Shown: piece by piece, positions 1 to 7,976 of the stretch
Numbering within the stretch: the first letter of the stretch is position 1
How the letters are laid out: each line of letters begins with the position of its first letter
DNA from: JAQIBY01 sp964527535
Lineage (GTDB): Bacteria > Bacteroidota > Bacteroidia > Bacteroidales > ML635J-15
Reading direction: 5' to 3'
DNA length: 15,008 nt
Assembly: GCA_964527535.1 (NCBI GenBank)
Contig: CAZGPW010000172.1
Span: forward strand, 1 to 15,008
Program-made: the position numbers and the translations under genes
The notes under the pieces: generated by a model
The model's database searches: none
What the model saw: only the letters and a program-made list of their open reading frames with translations
Told to the model about the DNA's origin: nothing

Positions 1-23
1 AACAGATCAATTCATAAATTTTA

Positions 24-31
24 TAACTTTG
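24..31 (+). promoter_or_regulatory. Possible -7 box, weak
   Basis: TAACTTTG fits the Bacteroidota -7 form TAnnTTTG. No TTTG is visible about 20 bases upstream, where the window begins. If used, it would give the lipoprotein gene a leader of roughly 85 bases. It overlaps the octamer repeat at 26-49, so the match may be a by-product of that repeat. Confidence 0.2.
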
Positions 32-49
32 CGACTTTCCGTCTTTGCG
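26..49. repeat. Three imperfect octamers, CTTTGCG type
   Basis: Three adjacent 8-base units are visible: ACTTTGCG, ACTTTCCG and TCTTTGCG. From memory, similar CTTTGCG/CGCAAAG-type strings recur between genes in many Bacteroidota genomes, so this may be a degenerate copy of such a dispersed repeat. A single copy in the window cannot show dispersal. Confidence 0.4.
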
Positions 50-108
50 GTGAGTAGTTACTTTTGTTGATGTATATTTATTTTTTTATGTTCATTCTGA
101 TTAGATAC

Positions 109-116
109 TATCTTTG
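109..116 (+). promoter_or_regulatory. -7 box just upstream of lipoprotein gene
   Basis: TATCTTTG matches TAnnTTTG exactly. The -33 position is poor: only TTATG lies near 86-90. The box ends 7 bases before the ATG at 124, so a start site at the usual distance would fall at or next to the start codon and give a leaderless or nearly leaderless mRNA. Confidence 0.4.
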
Positions 117-123
117 TAATAAT

Positions 124-1566
124 ATGCGAATTATCATCATATCACTGATTATTGGGGCAGGCATCGCTTTTTTTAGTGCTTGTGATATGGATCAGTTTAC
201 AACAGACCCTGGTGATAAACTGAATTTTTCAAGGGATACGGTGCAATTTGATACGATATTTACAAGCATAGGCTCTACAACCAAATACTTCACGGTTATC
301 AATCCGCATGAAAAAGCATTGAAAATTGATAAAATTGCCCTTGCACGTGGCAAACAATCCGTTTTCCGGCTTAATATCGACGGGTATCAATCCACAACAT
401 TGACAGATGTGGAAATATCGCCCAATGATTCTTTGTTTATCTTTGTGGAAGTTACCATCGACCCAAACGCTAATGACATGGTAGAAAAAGACTCCGTGAT
501 GTTTCAGGTCAATGGAAACAATCAGGATGTAAAACTGGTGGCTTTTGGTCAAAATGTACATCTATACAATGGAAGAACCATCACAAACGATACCATCTGG
601 ACAAACAACAAGCCTTTTCTGATTTACAATTCCGTTTTGGTGGATGAAAACGTGACCTTGCAAATTCAGGAAGGCACTCAGTTGCATTTTCATTACGGGT
701 CCAGCATGCTGGTGAAAGGCAGCCTGAAAGTGTTTGGAACCTATGAACAACCTGTGGTATTCCAGCACGACCGGCTGGAGGATTACTACGATGATATCCC
801 CGGGCAATGGGGAGCATGGCTGGAACTTGACGGAGGGGGCATATACCTGCTGGGTGGTTTGCACTTCCTGCAGGGAAGCAAACACAATGAATTGCATTAT
901 ACAGAAATAAAGAACAGCATCATTGGCATCCGTGCCGATTCTGTGGTGACACCCGGCACACCCACACTCACCATGGACAATTGCATTGTTCAGCACATGA
1001 ATGTGGCCGGACTCTATGGTGCTGGTGCTCACATTGAAGCTACCAACAGCCTGTTTTCTGATTGTGGTCAATACACGGCTGCTTTACTCTATGGTGGAAA
1101 ATATGATTTCAGACATTGTACCTTTGCCAACTACTTTTCCGGCACAAGGCAAACCAGTTCAGTGATATTGAATAATTATTTTACCTATGATAACACGAGC
1201 GGGCAAACCATTGTGGACACAAGGCCTTTTGATGCCTTTTTTGGAAACTGCATAGTGTATGGCAACCTTGAAGAAGAACTGGAAATTGATGGTATGGATG
1301 AGGGTGGATTTGAATACCTGTTTGACCATTGCCTTATCAAAACACAGGTCGGGACAAACAACAACCACTTTAATTCTGTCATTGTTAATCAGGCACCGGA
1401 ATTTATTGACAGATACGAAAATTACGACTTCAGGCTTGATTCACTTTCACCTGCAATAGATGCCGGAGATATTGATATTGCAAATACCGTACCCGTTGAC
1501 TTTGACGGAAACAGCCGTTTAATTGACGATGGCCCGGACATTGGAGCTTTTGAACGAACACAATAA
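124..1566 (+). CDS. Predicted lipoprotein with right-handed beta-helix region
   Basis: The protein has 480 residues. It starts with a lipoprotein signal: Arg2, a hydrophobic run at about 3-17, and a lipobox FSAC ending at Cys20, followed by Asp-Met-Asp. I chose the ATG at 124 because this places the signal peptide at the N-terminus; the frame is open back to a TTG at 64, but that would put a second hydrophobic stretch in front of the signal. Residues about 35-140 look like an Ig-like or ASH-like beta domain. About 145-430 is rich in Asn, Asp and short beta strands, as in a right-handed parallel beta-helix. The C-terminal stretch with SPAIDAGD (442-449) and GPDIGAFE (470-477) resembles the region seen in proteins named choice-of-anchor Q. 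A surface or outer-membrane role is inferred. The substrate or partner is unknown. Confidence 0.8.
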   Translation: MRIIIISLIIGAGIAFFSACDMDQFTTDPGDKLNFSRDTVQFDTIFTSIGSTTKYFTVINPHEKALKIDKIALARGKQSVFRLNIDGYQSTTLTDVEISPNDSLFIFVEVTIDPNANDMVEKDSVMFQVNGNNQDVKLVAFGQNVHLYNGRTITNDTIWTNNKPFLIYNSVLVDENVTLQIQEGTQLHFHYGSSMLVKGSLKVFGTYEQPVVFQHDRLEDYYDDIPGQWGAWLELDGGGIYLLGGLHFLQGSKHNELHYTEIKNSIIGIRADSVVTPGTPTLTMDNCIVQHMNVAGLYGAGAHIEATNSLFSDCGQYTAALLYGGKYDFRHCTFANYFSGTRQTSSVILNNYFTYDNTSGQTIVDTRPFDAFFGNCIVYGNLEEELEIDGMDEGGFEYLFDHCLIKTQVGTNNNHFNSVIVNQAPEFIDRYENYDFRLDSLSPAIDAGDIDIANTVPVDFDGNSRLIDDGPDIGAFERTQ

Positions 1567-1577
1567 AACTTTTTATT

Positions 1578-2621
1578 ATGAAAAAAAACTTATGCCTGTT
1601 TCTGTTTTGTTTTCTGCTGTCAATCACTGTTTCAGCACAATCTGATGATGATGTTCAAGAACATACCGGAACCATCATGTTTTACAACGTTGAAAATCTC
1701 TTTGATACCAAAGACGACCCGGAAAAACGGGATGAAGAATTTACACCACAAGGCGAGAAATATTGGACATCTTACAGGTACAGCAAAAAATTGTTTCAAA
1801 TTTATCAGGTGATTACAGCCGTTGGAGAATGGAACGCTCCCGATGTGGTTGGCCTCTGCGAAATTGAAAACCGCAGCGTTTTAATGGACCTTATTAACAG
1901 AACTCCCCTGTTTAATGCAGGTTATGAAATCATTCATTATGAGTCGCCCGATGCCCGAGGGATAGATGTAGGTATGTTGTACCGGAGCAAATCCTTCACC
2001 CCCCTGAAAGATTATCCCATTCCTGTAACATTCAGTGGAAGCCGGAGATCTACCAGAGATATACTTTTTGTCAAAGGCGTATTGAACAACAAAGATACAT
2101 TGCATATTTTTGTCAACCACTGGCCTTCACGCTGGGGCGGACAAATGGAAACAGAACCAAAGCGCGTCAGGGCAGCTGCCATTTTAAAAAAACAGGTTGA
2201 CAGCATATTGTCAGTTGTTCACAACCCTAACATTATTATCATGGGTGATTTGAATGATTATCCCGAAAACAAATCCGTGACTGAAGTTTTAAAAGCAATT
2301 AACGGACCATATGATACCCCTGAAACGGATAAATTATACAACCTCGCTTATAACCTGCAAAATAAAAAAGGACAGGGATCACATAAATATCAGGGAGAAT
2401 GGGGCGTATTAGACCAGATCATCCTTTCCGGTAACCTCCTCGATAAAAACACATCTCCTTATACCGATCTGGACAATGTCAATGTGTTTAATGCTGATTT
2501 TCTCCTGGAAAAGGATGAAAAGAACACAGGCAAAAGGCCCAACCGTACTTATATTGGTTATAAATACCATGGGGGTTATTCTGACCATCTGCCGGTATAT
2601 CTAAAACTTTTAAGGAAGTAA
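1578..2621 (+). CDS. Secreted endonuclease/exonuclease/phosphatase-family protein
   Basis: The 347-residue protein carries a Sec signal peptide: Lys2-Lys3, a hydrophobic core at 5-17, and likely cleavage after the Ala in VSAQ (about residue 20). The rest matches the exonuclease III/DNase I-like metal-dependent phosphoesterase fold. Visible motifs are NVENLFD (37-43), CEIENR (94-99) with a candidate metal-binding Glu, the Asp in GIDVGMLYR (128-136), NHW (180-182), GDLNDYP (223-229), and the terminal SDHLP (335-339) with the catalytic Asp-His pair. The set looks complete, so it is probably active on a phosphoester, either nucleic acid or a phospho-small molecule; the family does not settle which. 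It lies 11 bases after the lipoprotein gene and is probably co-transcribed with it, which suggests envelope or extracellular action. No Shine-Dalgarno precedes the ATG. Confidence 0.85.
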   Translation: MKKNLCLFLFCFLLSITVSAQSDDDVQEHTGTIMFYNVENLFDTKDDPEKRDEEFTPQGEKYWTSYRYSKKLFQIYQVITAVGEWNAPDVVGLCEIENRSVLMDLINRTPLFNAGYEIIHYESPDARGIDVGMLYRSKSFTPLKDYPIPVTFSGSRRSTRDILFVKGVLNNKDTLHIFVNHWPSRWGGQMETEPKRVRAAAILKKQVDSILSVVHNPNIIIMGDLNDYPENKSVTEVLKAINGPYDTPETDKLYNLAYNLQNKKGQGSHKYQGEWGVLDQIILSGNLLDKNTSPYTDLDNVNVFNADFLLEKDEKNTGKRPNRTYIGYKYHGGYSDHLPVYLKLLRK

Positions 2622-2687
2622 AGCAACAATTAACACTTGCCTGGTTTATTCTGCCAGTGTCATAAGCTTTATATTATTGGAAATGCG

Positions 2688-2722
2688 TTTGTTTTCCATA
2701 TTTGAATTAATTTTTATCTTTG
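2688..2722 (+). promoter_or_regulatory. Bacteroidota promoter of the symporter operon
   Basis: TTTG at 2688-2691 and TATCTTTG at 2715-2722 are separated by 23 bases. This is a perfect -7 box, with spacing slightly longer than the usual 19-21. Transcription would start near 2729, giving a leader of about 20 bases before the ATG at 2748. It probably serves the three genes up to 6661. Confidence 0.6.
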
Positions 2723-2747
2723 ATTCCTTAATTATAAAACCAAAGTT

Positions 2748-4106
2748 ATGACAGATAAAATTGTACCCAGAGGTGCTTTTACTTCTAAGTTTGGTATTGT
2801 TGCTGCAGCAGCAGGGTCGGCAATCGGGCTGGGAAATATCTGGCGATTTCCGTACGTTGCCGGTGAAAATGGAGGCGGCGCCTTTTTGTTGATTTACGTT
2901 GGGTTTATTCTTACCATTGGCATATCTGTTATGCTCGCTGAATTTATCATCGGGCGGCGTGCCCAGAAAAATGCGTTGGGGGCATTCAAAAAACTGGCAC
3001 CCGGAAAACCTTGGTGGATAGTAGGGTTAATGGAAATTGTTGCTGCTTTTGTTATCCTTGCCTTTTACTCCACCATTGCAGGATGGACATTTGAGTACCT
3101 TATTCAGGCCATTGGAAATGGGTTTGCTGGTAAAGATGCCGGGGCAATTTCCAGGATGTTTACTGATTTTCAGACCAGCACAACAAGGCCATTGCTCTGG
3201 CAATTGCTTTTTATGGTACTGACAGCAGGCATCATTATTTGCGGCGTGCAAAAAGGCATTGAAAAATACACCAAAATGCTGATGCCCCTCCTGGTTTTAC
3301 TCATTATTATAATGTGTATCCGGTCGCTAACACTTCCCGGCGCCTCCGAAGGCATGAATTTTCTTTTTGAGCCCGATTTTTCAAAAATTTCAGGGAAAGT
3401 AATCCTCGAAGCACTAGGGCAATCGTTTTTCTCCATGAGCATTGGAATGGGCGCATTAATCACGTACGGCTCTTACATTCAAAAAGACAATAAGCTCGCA
3501 AACACTACTTTTCAAGTCGCCATGGCAGATACGGTCATTGCTATCCTTGCGGGTGTCATGATTTTTCCGGCCGTTTTTGCTTTTAACATGGAGCCCGACG
3601 CAGGAACCGGCCTTGTTTTTCAGGTGTTGCCAAACATTTTTACTGAAATGCCGGGTGGCTATATTTTCGCTGTTATATTTTTCCTTCTGCTCTCCGTGGC
3701 TGCTCTTACTTCTACAATCTCTGTGCTTGAGGTGGTGGTTGCGTATGGTATCGAGGAATTAAATTTATCCCGGAAAAAAGCGACCATCATTTTTGCATCT
3801 GCCATTGCTGTGCTGGGGGTATTTGCAACACTGTCTTTTTCGGAATTATCAGAATTTAAGATATTCGGACATACCATTTTTGGCAGCCTTGACTGGTTAT
3901 CTGCTAACCTTTTGCTCCCACTGGGTGGGGTGTTTATTGTTATATTCCTCGGTTGGGTCCTTGGGAAAATAGCCATTGTTGATGAGGTGACAAACAAAGG
4001 ACAAATAAAAATGCGTTTTCTCAGGGTATTTATTTTTATCCTGAAATACATAGCACCGGTAGCCATTGTTTTGGTATTTCTCAATGCCATCGGAATCATT
4101 GGATAA
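2748..4106 (+). CDS. NSS-family sodium-dependent transporter
   Basis: This 452-residue integral membrane protein belongs to the neurotransmitter:sodium symporter (SNF/LeuT) family. The family signature is clear in the first helix: AGSAIGLGNIWRFPY (22-36), including the Asn-Ile-Trp-Arg-Phe-Pro-Tyr block that lines the substrate and Na+ sites of LeuT. FYSTIAGW (106-113) holds the Tyr equivalent to the substrate-contacting Tyr of LeuT TM3. FFSMSIGMGALITYGSYI matches unwound TM6, and LTSTISVLE matches TM8. Eleven or twelve membrane segments are expected. It should couple Na+ entry to uptake of an amino acid or related solute at the inner membrane; the substrate cannot be read from sequence. It heads a three-gene run with a second amino-acid-type Na+ symporter 20 bases downstream. 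Confidence 0.93.
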   Translation: MTDKIVPRGAFTSKFGIVAAAAGSAIGLGNIWRFPYVAGENGGGAFLLIYVGFILTIGISVMLAEFIIGRRAQKNALGAFKKLAPGKPWWIVGLMEIVAAFVILAFYSTIAGWTFEYLIQAIGNGFAGKDAGAISRMFTDFQTSTTRPLLWQLLFMVLTAGIIICGVQKGIEKYTKMLMPLLVLLIIIMCIRSLTLPGASEGMNFLFEPDFSKISGKVILEALGQSFFSMSIGMGALITYGSYIQKDNKLANTTFQVAMADTVIAILAGVMIFPAVFAFNMEPDAGTGLVFQVLPNIFTEMPGGYIFAVIFFLLLSVAALTSTISVLEVVVAYGIEELNLSRKKATIIFASAIAVLGVFATLSFSELSEFKIFGHTIFGSLDWLSANLLLPLGGVFIVIFLGWVLGKIAIVDEVTNKGQIKMRFLRVFIFILKYIAPVAIVLVFLNAIGIIG

Positions 4107-4126
4107 TAAATATATTATTTACGCTT

Positions 4127-5536
4127 ATGGAAATTTTTAATGAAATCACACAATTTATTCACTCGGGAATCAGGTGGTACAATGAATTTGTTGGAGGATA
4201 TCTTATTGTAGCCTTGCTTGTACCAACAGGCATATTTTTTGCTTTTAAATTTAAATTCCTCCATATCACCAGGCTCGGACATTCTTTTCGTGTTATCAGT
4301 GGTAAATACGATAAAGATCAAGACCCTGGTGACATCAATCACTTCAGGGCACTAACAACCGCCCTGTCTGCCACGGTAGGCACAGGTAATATAGTTGGTG
4401 TTGCCCTGGCTATCCAATGGGGTGGTCCCGGTGCCATTTTTTGGATGTGGGTAGTGGCCTTTTTTGGCATGATGCTGAAACTTGTTGAATCAACCCTGGG
4501 CATTAAATACCGACAAACCAATGAAGATGGAACCGTTTCCGGTGGCCCGATGTATTATATCGAACACGGATTAAAACATAAACTCGGAAAATTTGCAAAA
4601 GTGCTGGCTGTAATTTTTGCATTAGCAGCTGTTATATGCTCTTTTGGCACAGGAAATATGGCTCAGTCGAATTCCATTTCTGATGCCCTTTCTACAAGTT
4701 ACGGTGTTGATACAGTATATTCTGGTCTGATTATCACCATGCTTGTCCTGCTGGTTATTGTTGGCGGCATCAAACGAATAGCAAAGGTTACTTCTAAACT
4801 GGTGCCTTTTATGGCCGTATTTTATGTGCTTACAGCACTGGTTATTATTATTGTAATGTATAAAGAAGTGCCTGCAGCTTTTGGCATGATATTCTCTGAT
4901 GCGTTTACAGGCACTGCCGCTACTGGTGGGTTTGCCGGCTCTGTTTTTATAATAACCTTAAAACTTGGTGTTCAGCGGGGGTTGTTCAGCAATGAAGCCG
5001 GACAGGGATCTGCTCCCATCGCTCATGCTGCAGCAAAAACGGAATACCCGATCCGCGAAGGCTTGGTAGCTTCGGTTGGGCCCTTAATTGATACCTTGAT
5101 CATTTGTTCTATGACCGCTTTAGTCATTTTGGTTACCGGTGCCTGGAAAACCGGTGCCGAAGGCGTTGCCATAACCATTGACAGTTTTAGAATTGGCCTG
5201 GAACCCATCGGACTCGGGTTAGTCTCCCGGCATCTAATCTCCATTGGGCTGCTGCTTTTTGCCTTTTCTACAATCATATCATGGTCCTATTATGGCAGCA
5301 GGGCTGTTCAATACCTGTTTGGTTACAAAGCGATTAAAACATATTACTGGGTGTTTGGAGGTTTTGTTTTTCTCGGCAGCATTTGGGGAATTGACATTGT
5401 ATGGGATTTTGTGGATACCGTAATCACGTTTATGACCATCCCAAATTTGATCGGAATTGTCCTTTTGGCACCGGTAGTTAAAAAAGAAATTGATAAATAT
5501 TTTTCTTACATGAAAGAATCTAATACACCCTATTAA
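4127..5536 (+). CDS. AGCS-family alanine/glycine:cation symporter
   Basis: The 469-residue membrane protein is typical of the alanine or glycine:cation symporter family. The conserved N-terminal half contains FRALTTALSATVGTGNIVGV (73-92), followed by WGGPGAIFWMW (98-108). The second signature RGLFSNEAGQGSAP (284-297) is intact, as is SGGPMYYIEHGL (138-149). Members bring alanine, glycine or serine across the inner membrane with Na+ or H+; the exact substrate is not readable. Its ATG lies 20 bases after the NSS gene and its stop 3 bases before the HhH gene, so all three are probably one operon. The pairing of two Na+-driven amino-acid carriers suggests scavenging of amino acids or peptide breakdown products, which is inference. 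No Shine-Dalgarno is seen. Confidence 0.93.
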   Translation: MEIFNEITQFIHSGIRWYNEFVGGYLIVALLVPTGIFFAFKFKFLHITRLGHSFRVISGKYDKDQDPGDINHFRALTTALSATVGTGNIVGVALAIQWGGPGAIFWMWVVAFFGMMLKLVESTLGIKYRQTNEDGTVSGGPMYYIEHGLKHKLGKFAKVLAVIFALAAVICSFGTGNMAQSNSISDALSTSYGVDTVYSGLIITMLVLLVIVGGIKRIAKVTSKLVPFMAVFYVLTALVIIIVMYKEVPAAFGMIFSDAFTGTAATGGFAGSVFIITLKLGVQRGLFSNEAGQGSAPIAHAAAKTEYPIREGLVASVGPLIDTLIICSMTALVILVTGAWKTGAEGVAITIDSFRIGLEPIGLGLVSRHLISIGLLLFAFSTIISWSYYGSRAVQYLFGYKAIKTYYWVFGGFVFLGSIWGIDIVWDFVDTVITFMTIPNLIGIVLLAPVVKKEIDKYFSYMKESNTPY

Positions 5537-5539
5537 TCC

Positions 5540-6661
5540 ATGAAAAGTCAAAAATGGAAAGACCTGTTGGCCTTTTCTGCACGTGAAAAACGTGGGATCA
5601 GCGTAATGATAGCTGTTATTTTATTGTTGATTATTCTCAGGGTCTGGGCACCATGGAAAAATAACGACCTCCAGGTTTACGACTTTTCCGGGTATGAAGC
5701 TGACATTGATAAATTTGAAATGCAGCTTACACAAAAACCCAAAAGCAAAGAAACGTTTTCAAAATACACATCCGGAAATGACGATAAGCCGGATTACAAC
5801 AAGACACTTTTCACATTTAATCCCAACACCGTTACTAAAAAAGAAATGTTATCGCTTGGTTTTACCGAAAAACTTGCCCAAAACATCATCAATTATCGGG
5901 ACGCAGGCGGAGAATTTCACAACATTGAGGATTTAAAAAAAATATACGCCATGCCGGATAAATTTTATGTGCATATAAAACCTTATATCAGCCTACATGT
6001 CAAAGATACGCAGTCATCTGAACAGCATGAAGTTTTTCAGTTTAATCCCAACGAAATCTGTTCTGACAGCCTTTTGCTTCTTGGTTTTTCCCCTCATGTT
6101 GCTGAGAGATGGGTGAAATACAGGAACGCCGCCGGAGGATTTTCAAACCTCGATGACATAAAAAATATTTATGGTATTGATACTGCTCTGCTGCAAAAGC
6201 TAAAACCATTGATGAATTTTAATACGGATGATTACCGGCATGATAGTGATAGTGTAAAAATGGTGAAGGTGAAAATAAATGTTGCAAACAAAAAAGAACT
6301 TATCAATACAGGTGCCATAAACGAATACCTGGCGCAACGTATCATAGCATACAGAAAACTGCTTGGTGGTTTTTATAACACAGACCAATTGCTTGAGGTT
6401 TATGGTTTTTCACAAGAGGATATGAATAAATTAAAAAAACATATCATTATTGATGATGAAAATATTTCATTCATAGACCTGAATAAAATCTCTTTTGGTG
6501 ATTTACTGGGACATCCCTACTTGACAAAAAACAATGTGAAAAATATTATGGAATACCGGGATTTTGCAGGCGATATAAAACATCCGGAAGAACTGCTGAA
6601 AAACAATATCATCCCGGACTCTACATACCAAAAAATTATTCCTTACATACAATCACAATAA
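5540..6661 (+). CDS. Membrane-anchored protein with four helix-hairpin-helix repeats
   Basis: The protein has 373 residues. A basic N-terminus (about 1-18, several Lys and Arg) precedes one hydrophobic segment at about 19-38, so by the positive-inside rule the rest faces the periplasm. A polar linker (40-88) follows, then four repeats of about 60 residues: 91-150, 166-225, 244-302 and 310-370. Each opens with F-NPN or INVAN-like residues and carries a Tyr-Arg pair, then a Gly/Phe-Asn/Leu core, as in ComEA-type HhH units. The first three keep the Gly-Phe turn (GEF, GGF, GGF); the fourth has GDI and is the most divergent. HhH units bind DNA backbones non-specifically, so a periplasmic DNA-binding role like that of ComEA is possible, but no other competence gene is nearby. 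It starts 3 bases after the symporter stop. Function unknown beyond the fold. Confidence 0.85.
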   Translation: MKSQKWKDLLAFSAREKRGISVMIAVILLLIILRVWAPWKNNDLQVYDFSGYEADIDKFEMQLTQKPKSKETFSKYTSGNDDKPDYNKTLFTFNPNTVTKKEMLSLGFTEKLAQNIINYRDAGGEFHNIEDLKKIYAMPDKFYVHIKPYISLHVKDTQSSEQHEVFQFNPNEICSDSLLLLGFSPHVAERWVKYRNAAGGFSNLDDIKNIYGIDTALLQKLKPLMNFNTDDYRHDSDSVKMVKVKINVANKKELINTGAINEYLAQRIIAYRKLLGGFYNTDQLLEVYGFSQEDMNKLKKHIIIDDENISFIDLNKISFGDLLGHPYLTKNNVKNIMEYRDFAGDIKHPEELLKNNIIPDSTYQKIIPYIQSQ

Positions 6662-6665
6662 ATTA

Positions 6666-6696
6666 TTTGTGATGTAAAAAGAAATATGTATTTTTG
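6666..6696 (+). promoter_or_regulatory. Promoter of rpsU
   Basis: TTTG at 6666-6669, exactly 19 bases, then TATTTTTG at 6689-6696. Both boxes match the Bacteroidota consensus and the spacing is standard. Initiation near 6703 would give a leader of about 34 bases before rpsU. The promoter begins right after the HhH gene stops, separating rpsU from the transporter operon. Confidence 0.75.
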
Positions 6697-6736
6697 CAGC
6701 CTTGAAAAAGATATGTTTATTTAAATTGTAAAACCT

Positions 6737-6928
6737 ATGATTATAGTACCCGTAAAAGAAGGTGAAAATATTGACAGAGCTTTGAAACGATTCAAACGCA
6801 AATTTGAAAAAACCGGCGTAATCAAAGAGTTGCGTGAAAGACAAGCATATACCAAACCGTCAATGCAGCGTCGTCAGGAAATCATCAAGGCCAAATATAT
6901 TCAGAAACTCCGCGACAAAGAAAATTAA
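6737..6928 (+). CDS. rpsU: 30S ribosomal protein bS21
   Basis: The 63-residue basic protein has the usual bS21 opening (MIIVPVKEGENIDRALKRFK) and a Lys/Arg-rich helical tail. It sits on the 30S platform near the 3' end of 16S rRNA. In Flavobacterium johnsoniae, bS21 with bS18 and bS6 is reported to bind and hide the anti-Shine-Dalgarno sequence, with a C-terminal tyrosine (Tyr54, from memory) important for this; the protein here also has Tyr at position 54, in KAKYIQK. The start follows AAACCT with no Shine-Dalgarno, unlike the autoregulated rpsU described for some Flavobacteriales. Its own consensus promoter lies just upstream. The genes after it are xerC and hpf. Confidence 0.96.
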   Translation: MIIVPVKEGENIDRALKRFKRKFEKTGVIKELRERQAYTKPSMQRRQEIIKAKYIQKLRDKEN

Positions 6929-6967
6929 TTGCCGGATATCCTTTTACAGCACTTATATTTCGGCAAT
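6928..6967 (+). terminator. Weak candidate terminator after rpsU
   Basis: ATTGCCG (6928-6934) is complementary to CGGCAAT (6961-6967), with a 26-base loop, and is followed by an A/T-rich stretch (ATTTATATTTATTT). The stem is only 7 bp and the loop is long, so efficient termination is doubtful. It could give partial termination, keeping rpsU expression above that of xerC. Confidence 0.3.
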
Positions 6968-7060
6968 ATTTATATTTATTTCACAATTTCATTTGTAACC
7001 TTTTCGTTACTACTTACGTAATAATAATTACAGTGAGCTTTTGAAGTTGATTTAAGTTTT

Positions 7061-7963
7061 ATGCAAAAGGATACCTACCTGAACTTTTTAAAATTTGAAA
7101 AACGCTATTCCGCACACACGGTAAGGGCTTATCAAAAAGATTTAGACCAATTTTATGAGTATTTCAGCTTATCTGATGAAAATGAATTGTCTGAATTAAA
7201 GTCCCTTGATTCAAAAGAAATCCGTTCGTGGATAGTGATTCTAATGCAATCTGTTTCTGCACGAACCGTAAGAAGAAAATTAGCCGGCATTAACGGCTTT
7301 TTTACGTACCTGAAAAGAAATAAGGTAATAAATCACAATCCGTTGAATAAAGTACATGCCCCAAAAATCAAAAAGAACTTACCCGAATTTGTCACTGAAA
7401 AAGCCATGCAAAACATCACCAGGTTGTTTTCTGATCATCACGCAAATTTTTCGGCAACACGCGATTTTTTACTTATAGAATTGCTTTATTCAACAGGTAT
7501 TCGTCAGGCTGAACTTATCGGCTTAACACATGTTGATATTGATACGGAACAAATGCAATTGAAAGTGCTGGGAAAACGCAACAAAGAAAGAATTATCCCT
7601 GTTACGGAAGAGTTAATCAATCTCATTAATGATTACATGGCCATAAAGACTGAAAATGGTTTTTCCTGTAAACCAAACGATATTTTGCTGGTTACAGATT
7701 CAGGACATAAGATGTATCCGTCTTTTGTCTATAATAAAGTTAAACATTACCTGGGAGAGGTCAGCAGCATGAAAAAAAGAAGCCCGCATATTTTAAGGCA
7801 CAGCTTTGCCACTCACATGCTAAATCGCGGAGCAGACCTCAATGCCATCAAAGAACTGCTGGGCCATGCTAATTTGGCTGCAACCCAGGTTTATACACAT
7901 AACAGCTTTGAACAATTAATCAAAACGTATAACAAGGCTCATCCCAGAGCCGGAACTAATTAA
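7061..7963 (+). CDS. xerC: Xer-type tyrosine recombinase
   Basis: At 300 residues it has the normal XerC/XerD length. The N-terminal SAM-like DNA-binding domain spans about 1-95 and the catalytic domain about 110-290. All catalytic residues of tyrosine recombinases are visible: Arg148 in STGIRQAEL, Lys172 in LGKRNKER, His243 and Arg246 in SPHILRHSFATHML, His269 in LLGHA, and the nucleophile Tyr278 in TQVYTH. The spacing is very close to E. coli XerC. Such enzymes resolve chromosome dimers at dif at the division septum. XerC versus XerD cannot be decided firmly; the fixed position between rpsU and hpf and the lack of integrase or att signs argue for a housekeeping enzyme rather than a phage integrase. 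It starts 132 bases after rpsU with no clear promoter of its own. Confidence 0.9.
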   Translation: MQKDTYLNFLKFEKRYSAHTVRAYQKDLDQFYEYFSLSDENELSELKSLDSKEIRSWIVILMQSVSARTVRRKLAGINGFFTYLKRNKVINHNPLNKVHAPKIKKNLPEFVTEKAMQNITRLFSDHHANFSATRDFLLIELLYSTGIRQAELIGLTHVDIDTEQMQLKVLGKRNKERIIPVTEELINLINDYMAIKTENGFSCKPNDILLVTDSGHKMYPSFVYNKVKHYLGEVSSMKKRSPHILRHSFATHMLNRGADLNAIKELLGHANLAATQVYTHNSFEQLIKTYNKAHPRAGTN

Positions 7964-7971
7964 AAAGGAGG
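7964..7971 (+). promoter_or_regulatory. Strong Shine-Dalgarno before hpf
   Basis: AAAGGAGG lies 5 bases before the hpf ATG at 7977 and directly abuts the xerC stop. It is complementary to the canonical anti-Shine-Dalgarno. No other start codon in the window has a comparable match; rplL has only AGGA at a poor distance and nusG only AGG. Confidence 0.8.
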
Positions 7972-7976
7972 TTATT

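Noticed and set aside
64..123. Earlier TTG or ATG starts for the lipoprotein
   Set aside because: They would add about 20 hydrophobic residues before a complete lipoprotein signal; the ATG at 124 fits better.
562..1071. 169-codon reverse-strand frame opposite the lipoprotein
   Set aside because: Opposite a convincing coding frame with signal peptide and family motifs; no start signals or recognisable domain.
2633..2660. Possible terminator after the phosphoesterase gene
   Set aside because: ACACT/AGTGT is only 5 bp, the interior pairs poorly and no T-tract follows.
3659..4099. 146-codon reverse-strand frame opposite the NSS transporter
   Set aside because: Antisense shadow of a well-conserved membrane protein gene.
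7061..7963. Xer-like gene as a sign of an integrated mobile element
   Set aside because: Catalytic spacing matches chromosomal Xer proteins, the neighbours are all core genes, and the nearby tRNAs are intact with no duplicated 3' ends.
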